12,869 nucleotides of DNA from Physocladia obscura (lineage: Eukaryota; Chytridiomycota; Chytridiomycetes; Chytridiales; Chytriomycetaceae), in NCBI GenBank assembly GCA_027596945.1, contig JADGJH010000952.1:1-12869 (forward strand). The letters run 5' to 3'. The notes under the pieces are model-generated. The model saw only the letters and a program-made list of their open reading frames with translations. It made no database searches and had not been told where the DNA came from. How positions within the stretch are numbered: position 1 is the stretch's first letter; each line of letters starts with the position of its first letter. Below, piece by piece: positions 7,899 through 12,869 of the stretch. The position numbers and the translations under genes were made by a program.

Positions 7899-9567
7899 TC
7901 AAATGGCAACAGAGTTTTTCTTGAAGGTGCTCGGAAACGGCCTGCCAACCACCGATCCACTAATCTCTGCTTGAGCTTGGTAACTTTTGGCCACAATCTC
8001 ATACGGCGCAATAAAATCTTGTTTTGGATTATTGGCATTCATTTTCTTTGGTTTTCGTTCGTACGCCGCCAAGTCTCCACCTCTAGGATCCCTGGCAATG
8101 GTAATTGGCATTGATGACGAAAGTAAAGAAATTGGTGGTTTATCTGTTGAGAAAAAGTATGTAAATCAATGAGAATTATTTTCAATATTAGTATATATTA
8201 TTTTACAAAAGCATAGTTCCCTTACCATCTCTTTCATTGTCGGTATAATCGTTATCGTCGTCGTCGTCGTCTTCATCATCACCCAGATATCGTTCAATAG
8301 TCGTTGACGAAGATGCAGCATCGTCGATGGAAAAAACGTCTTCACTGCTGTCCGTATCGTGCTGTTTCGAAAAGACAATTTTCTGACCGTTTGTCGGTGC
8401 GGGTGACGTTGGAACAGGGCGCCGGGGTTTTGTCAGTGACGAGGAAGAAGACATAGGATCAACACTGCTTGCAGTATCTTCGACTAATAAAATTGTATTT
8501 TTATTTGTTTCGTTCAAGGAAAATGATGACGCGACAGGAGTGGCAGCAGTGGCAATTGTGGATGCTGCAGTTGTAGGCTCTTCTTTAAAGTGGACTTTTC
8601 TGGACAAGTTTACGCTGCTGCTGCTGCTAGCAGAGAATATATGCGGGTGCTCTGGAGCAGCTGTGCTGGTGATTGCGGCAGCGGCAGAAGGCAAGTGTTC
8701 TAGGATTGGCGGACCAACTTGGGCAACAACTGACGATGGGGCAGCGCCGAGATGACGCGACAGGAGAGAAGACGCGGCGACGGGAGACGACGACGACAGG
8801 GCAAAAGGTTCCTTGCTGATTGGACTGACGATGGGATCAATGTTTGTATGTTGCTGGGATTGCTCAATAGTAGTTGTTTGTTGGGTTGCCAGTTCGGGTG
8901 TCGGCGACGCGGGCGCCGAGGGAAGCGCGGCAATGCGGTCGCACAGCCACGCACACTCGGCCTGGGCGAGGCGCACGGTGGCCTCGGCGTCGCGCATCAC
9001 CGCCTCGCGGAACACGTCGAAGGCGCGCCGCACGTCGATTTTGCGCCCGTGTTTCTCGTTGGCGCTGAGCCGCAAAACGCCGCCGTCCGTGGCACTGTCC
9101 CCATCGCGTATTTCGATTCCGTAGCACGCCGACGACGCCGACGACAACTTCGATGCTGCATTCGCGCCATCGCCACTCGACACAAAATCAGCAGAATCAA
9201 CCAGCGATCGCCCCAGAACAACGCACACCGCCCCCGGCTCAAACTCCGCCCCTACTTCCTGTAGCACTGCGATCCCGCACGCGATGCACCAAAGCCACCC
9301 GTCATCTTGTCCAGTTAGATACAAAAGTTTCTATCAATTTTTGGGCAGCGGCGGCGGTGATGGTCGTTGGTTATGCGCGAACTTAATCAGTGAAGACAAA
9401 ATCCTTTTCGAAGGCAACTTTTTTTTTTTTACCTTTGAGACATGAATTAACCGCACTGGCGAATTCTGATCGTTGTTTGAAATCTTTGTGGTTGCATCCG
9501 CCGTTACTTCGACTGAAACGTTTCCGCATAAACAGCGTTTTTTGATTCGGATTGGTTCCTCCGCCAT
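7899..9567 (-). CDS. Unrecognised 494-residue protein with CxC/CxxC zinc-site candidate (3 exons)
   Basis: Minus-strand exons are 9567-9433, 9330-8226 and 8143-7899. Introns of 102 bases (GTAAAA...ATAG, phase 0) and 82 bases (GTAAGG...ACAG, phase 1) keep the frame exactly. The start MAEEPIRIKKRCLCG is the first ATG. C12/C14 and C60/C63 (GWLWCIACGIAV) could form one zinc site with a spacing reminiscent of beta-tent folds such as Yippee, Mis18 or GFA/CENP-V; this is a weak resemblance only. Residues about 142-181 form a probable amphipathic helix (VFREAVMRDAEATVRLAQ). Then come about 210 residues of Ser/Ala/Thr/Pro-rich disorder and an acidic run near 395-413 (GDDEDDDDDDNDY). Exon 3 encodes an orderly, non-repetitive C-terminus (ARDPRGGDLAAYERKPKK, then DFIAPYEIVAKSYQ), probably a conserved motif. 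No signal peptide or membrane segment is visible. Function is unknown. Confidence 0.75.
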
Positions 9568-10007
9568 TAATAAACGAATTGAATTGCTTTGTGATTATTA
9601 AACTTTTTTTTTGGAAAGAAATCGAGAAAGTCCAGGAAATCGAGTCACAATCCATGGTTCAAATACAGCGGGAACTACTAAAGTTTTCACAACAACACTT
9701 CCGTCAAGCCAACTACCGCAACCATTTGATTCTACAAATGTGTAGCATGCTGCACAGACACAAATTATAAACTTCAAAATATAGTTTCTGTAGCACTTGG
9801 GATTAACAGTCAAACCAGATGAACATTGGTGGAAATGACTTGGAAAATTTAGATTCTAATTGTGTAGATACGACTGATGCTCACGTAAAGCAAAATTTAG
9901 TGTGTGTGGCTGTTGTTGTAGAGAACACACTATTTGCAATCAGATGAATAAAATGCAAACAATAAATAATTCAAATATTGCAATTTTCTTTAATGCTTGC
10001 TGAGACT
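9568..10007. other. Intergenic region with weak pol III-like box pair
   Basis: 440 bases without a supportable gene. It should contain the promoter of the minus-strand gene starting at 9567. On the minus strand, TGGCTTGACGG (9711-9701) resembles a tRNA A box and GACTCGATTTCC (9646-9635) a B box. They are about 65 bases apart and followed by an A9 run. This could be an old tRNA-derived SINE, but the match is weak. A plus-strand AATAAA lies near 9945. Confidence 0.3.
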
Positions 10008-10474
10008 TCAAGTTTTAACAAAATTCCTTGGTTGATTTGAACCTGTTGATTTCAGATGACAGCCAGTGGCTTTCAACAATATCAACATTTTCTGCTGCAC
10101 CACTTCAGATTTGTTCAAGGTGTCGACTTTCTTTTCAGTAGCATTCTTGAATTCTTGCACAAAATTTTCCATGGTTGCAATGGAACTGCAAGGCATTGCT
10201 CCAATTCTTGTCACTCTGGTTGCAAGTGTATCGGAATAAGATTTGAACATGCCAACAATTTCACTTGTAAATGTCATCAATGTTGGTGACGTTCTTACCT
10301 TTTTTTCCTTTGAGTCTGTTTCTTAACACTCAGCCTGTCGTCTTGGCTTCAATTGCAACAATATTAATGGGTATGCCATTGAAAATTGTCAACATCCTCA
10401 TTCTCTTTCAAAATCATCACTGTTAGTGTGTCCACTTGCTGATTAAAATTTGTAATCTGAATTTATTGAGCCAT
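10008..10474 (-). pseudogene. Decayed coding relic with coiled-coil character
   Basis: On the minus strand a frame begins ATG GCT CAA TAA at 10474 and continues past this stop as FNQQVDTLTVMILKENEDV, then breaks. About 90 bases later another frame (10280-10008) reads through MTFTSEIVGMFKSYSDTL and MENFVQEFKNATEKKVD, with heptad-like hydrophobic spacing, to a TGA. The stops and frame change argue against a working gene. The sequence is CpG-poor like the other repeat relics. It may be a remnant of a retroelement ORF1 or of a dead host gene; I do not recognise a family. Confidence 0.4.
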
Positions 10475-10660
10475 GGTGAAGATTTGAAGAAAAATCTACA
10501 TAATTTGGAGAACAAGAGTCTGGAAAATAGTGCAAAACGTGAGAATGAATATAAATAATGGTAAAATTAAGTATTACACACAAAAAAAGGAAAGCTATAT
10601 TCGAATCAACCACTAAGCAAAAAGAAAGGAGCACAATATTGGAGAAAAGTTTTTCCAAAG

Positions 10661-11403
10661 TCAATCCGTGTTTGGTTGTTGATTGATTCCGAATATTCGT
10701 ACTTTGTGCTGATTCCACAAGTCAGATAAGTTGTAAACCAAGTTGCAAATTCTTACCATTGATGGGAACTTTGGAATGAGTACTGTAACTAGAGAAATCA
10801 AATTCAGAGTAAATGTTGGTATGTTATAGTGACTGTAATGTGTTCCCATGAGGAATCTGGAAAAAAATATATACTGTTGTGTTCAAACGAGACTGAAAAA
10901 AAACAAAATTAAAAATTTTTGCTTACATAACAATTGGAATAGCTGTTAGGTATTTTTTGGCAGGTGTAAATGGCTCGCCTTTGTCCATTTGTTCCCATAA
11001 TGTCATGTCTTCATATTCTCCTTGGTTTAGCTGAAATGGAACACCAAGAACCCAGTGAAACATAATGAAAGTAATCTGTGTAAAAACAATATTTGTAATT
11101 ATAGTTTGAGCAGTCTTGGCAAGGAATTTTAAACAAAGTATTCGAACCAAATAGTAGGTTAGATTTGTGATTGTCCATGCGGCTTCAGCGGTCATTCCAG
11201 GAACAAGACCGGTGCCAAAACGCAGAATAAAGAGAACGAATATGTTTGTTGCAATGGAACCTGGATAGTGAACAGTTTAATACAGAAAGCACTCAACAAT
11301 CGGCATTCTCCACAGCGCCAGAAGCGCCAGAAGTAGCTATAAACGCACCACGTAGATTCGGCCATGAAGAGTTCGAGTTTGTGAAAGATTCCAATGATTC
11401 CAT
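10661..11403 (-). CDS. ORM1: ORM/ORMDL-family regulator of serine palmitoyltransferase (5 exons)
   Basis: Minus-strand exons 11403-11349, 11260-11148, 11075-10927, 10856-10757 and 10708-10661 give 154 residues, almost the same length as human ORMDL proteins (153). Introns are 88, 72, 70 and 48 bases, all GT-AG. Recognisable family blocks are WPNLRG at 14-19, AAWTITNLTYYL at 45-56, LWEQMDKG at 82-89, PAKKYLTAIPI at 94-104, GTHYSHY at 110-116, VLIPKFP at 131-137 and VRIFGIN at 142-148. Four hydrophobic segments (about 20-40, 43-66, 97-113, 118-135) fit an ER membrane protein. The family binds and restrains serine palmitoyltransferase, controlling sphingolipid synthesis. The Ser-rich N-terminal extension that carries the phosphorylation sites of yeast Orm1/Orm2 is absent; only a short SFTNSNSS stretch precedes the first helix. 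It is divergent from YME2. Confidence 0.96.
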
Positions 11404-11676
11404 CAGTGTTGGTGAGTAATAATGTAATTGTTTTGCCACGCTGAATATTGATCAAATCTCCTTCAGAAAATCAAGTCCACTGTTTTTGAAATATAAAACG
11501 TCCAGAGACGAAGGACAACAAAAAAAAAAAAAAAGAAGAAAAAACATAAGCTTTACTGTGTGCTATCTGTGAATCTAGGTTTAATACGCATTGGTTTTTG
11601 AATTTGCAAACACGTTGCAGGATAGAAAAAAAGACTTTGATATAGTGTCAAGAAGCGAAACGAGCCAACAAAGCGA
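11404..11676. promoter_or_regulatory. Shared divergent promoter interval of ORM and YME2
   Basis: The two start codons, on opposite strands, are 273 bases apart, so the core promoters must lie here unless there are untranslated 5' exons further away. It holds a run of 15 A (11520-11534), of the type that often keeps fungal promoters nucleosome-poor, and a TATA-like ATATAAAA at about 11491. No specific factor site is recognisable. Confidence 0.6.
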
Positions 11677-12869
11677 ATGGCGACGAATCTGCGGCGTATT
11701 ATTGCCGCTTCATTCAGCACAAACATGAAAACAAATGCGGCATTCTCCCCGAAACGCTGGTCGTCCATTATTCCAAATAACAAACCACTTTCGTTTGCTG
11801 CGATAGCAAACACCTTCCGTTTCTCCACAACTTCAAGCTCTGCGAGTGCTTCAAATGATAATGATGCGAATAACGATATTGCTCTAGCCATGTGGTTTGA
11901 AGGCGTTTATCCCGTCAAACTGTCGCGCTGGGATCCAAGACATGTTTGGGCAAGGTACTAACCATATGCCAAACATTCTATTTCATCTGATTCTTATAAT
12001 TTCATTCATCTTTTATATTTTCATTGATTATTGCAGATACAACGCGACGCAGCTCAAGGATTCAGCCAAAAAAGAAGTAATCCCACCAGCAGAAACCTTC
12101 AAGGGAAAATTCACTTATTTGAATTCTGTCTCGAGCATTAAAGAAGGCGGCTTGCTTGTTCGCTTCCTGTACGAAGGAGACAAGAAAGATGCTTTCGAGA
12201 CGATTGAAAAGTTTATCGAAAATAAAGGCATCCGATCGTTTATGGTTGGTGGATCGAAAATAAAGTCGCATCCAGTGGAAGGTGTTCCATGGATCGAAGA
12301 TCTTGCCTCCTCGATTCCATCTGCAAGGTTTGAATTTTATCTTCGAATTCCCCTGTTTGGTATTTAACACGAAGCTCCTATTAGAATCAATTTGTCCTTT
12401 CAGGGGCCTGAACTGTCGACTGAACAACTATATAACGAATTCCGTAAATTCGGAAAGATTGATACAATCAATATTCAGCAAACTGCCAAAGATTCGCCAA
12501 AAGACGGTCATATTGAGTACCTTTCTAGTAAGGCAGCGACCTCGGCAAGAGTCTGTATGAATGGAAAAATTGTTGGATCCACGAGAATTTTGGTTTCGTA
12601 TGAACCGGTTTGTTCTTGTTTGAAGTTGAAATCGTTATGTAAAACATCTCAAATTTATATTAAATAGGCCCTTCGTCGTGGTATTATTTTCAATTATATT
12701 CGAGATCATCCAAGAATTAGTGTAAGTTTGAATCTGCTTAGTTACCAGTGTCTTTTTTTTTTTTTTTTTTATTTTGGTTTTAAATGCTTTGCCAGTTAAC
12801 AATTTTTGTTGGTTTTATGACGTTGAAGAGGTTGCTGATTTTGGATACGAGGGGGGTGTTGTTTGGGAA
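11677..12869 (+). CDS. YME2: Mitochondrial escape protein 2 (Yme2) family, 5' part
   Basis: Exons are 11677-11954, 12037-12327, 12385-12607, 12668-12721 and 12796 to the window end; introns are 82, 57, 60 and 74 bases. The product is about 306 residues so far. Residues 1-45 form a basic, Ser/Ala-rich mitochondrial presequence (MATNLRRIIAASFSTN). WFEGVYPVKLSRWDPR at 73-88 is the family's entry motif. An RRM follows at about 190-264, with INLSFQG and DGHIEYLS as RNP2- and RNP1-like strands; then DHPRIS and a hydrophobic segment that probably starts the membrane span. Yme2 is an inner-membrane protein linked to mitochondrial nucleoids and mtDNA escape in yeast. The large C-terminal ATPase-like part is beyond the window. 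The last exon boundary is less sure. Confidence 0.93.

Noticed and set aside
8752..9264. 170-codon Arg-rich plus-strand ORF
   Set aside because: It is the shadow of the GC-rich exon 2 of the minus-strand gene; both introns of that gene splice in frame, while this ORF has no motif.
12328..12404. TTTCAG at 12399-12404 as the acceptor of YME2 intron 2
   Set aside because: It has a better pyrimidine tract, but the 12384 acceptor (TATTAG) keeps the frame and yields RINLSFQGPELS, the expected first RRM strand. TTTCAG would delete that strand.

Overview
The window looks like nuclear DNA from a fungus, and probably an early-diverging, AT-rich one such as a chytrid; the lineage is inference. The support is a YME2-type gene (a fungal mitochondrial family), an ORM/ORMDL gene, twelve short GT-AG introns that I could phase (48 to 102 bases), and intron-containing secreted and zinc-finger genes spaced by TE-rich DNA. 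There are no bacterial operons, ribosome-binding sites, rRNA genes or CRISPR arrays.

Layout. 1-1190: AT-rich DNA with no CpG in its first 1,097 bases, probably old repeat sequence. 1193-2147: a complete but internally deleted Tc1/mariner copy with perfect terminal inverted repeats and a TA target duplication, ending 88 bases before the start of a C2H2 zinc-finger gene (2236-3342, +, 2 exons). 3609-5610: a decayed, CpG-poor, minus-strand element-like block holding a broken ORF with a zinc-ribbon-like motif (3800-5511), flanked by direct repeats. 6127-7072 (+, 2 exons): a secreted, threonine-rich, Reeler-like protein. 7899-9567 (-, 3 exons): an unrecognised 494-residue protein with an N-terminal zinc-site candidate and a distinctive C-terminal block. 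10008-10474 (-): another decayed coding relic. 10661-11403 (-, 5 exons): a complete ORMDL-family regulator of sphingolipid synthesis. 11677-end (+): the 5' part of YME2, leaving the window after its RRM domain and into a probable membrane segment.

The genes do not form a pathway. ORM and YME2 are divergent and share a 273-base promoter interval, and the Reeler-like and unknown genes are convergent. The most interesting pattern is the contrast in CpG content. The genes and the Tc1 copy keep CpG, while the flanking repeat DNA has almost none, and two stops in the decayed ORF look like CGA-to-TGA changes. This suggests methylation-driven or RIP-like decay of repeats, with the Tc1 copy arriving later. 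I see no convincing new defence or enzymatic system. The best candidates for novelty are the 2-kb element with its ORF and the unknown 494-residue gene. All exon structures were derived by hand from splice signals, frame and family alignment.
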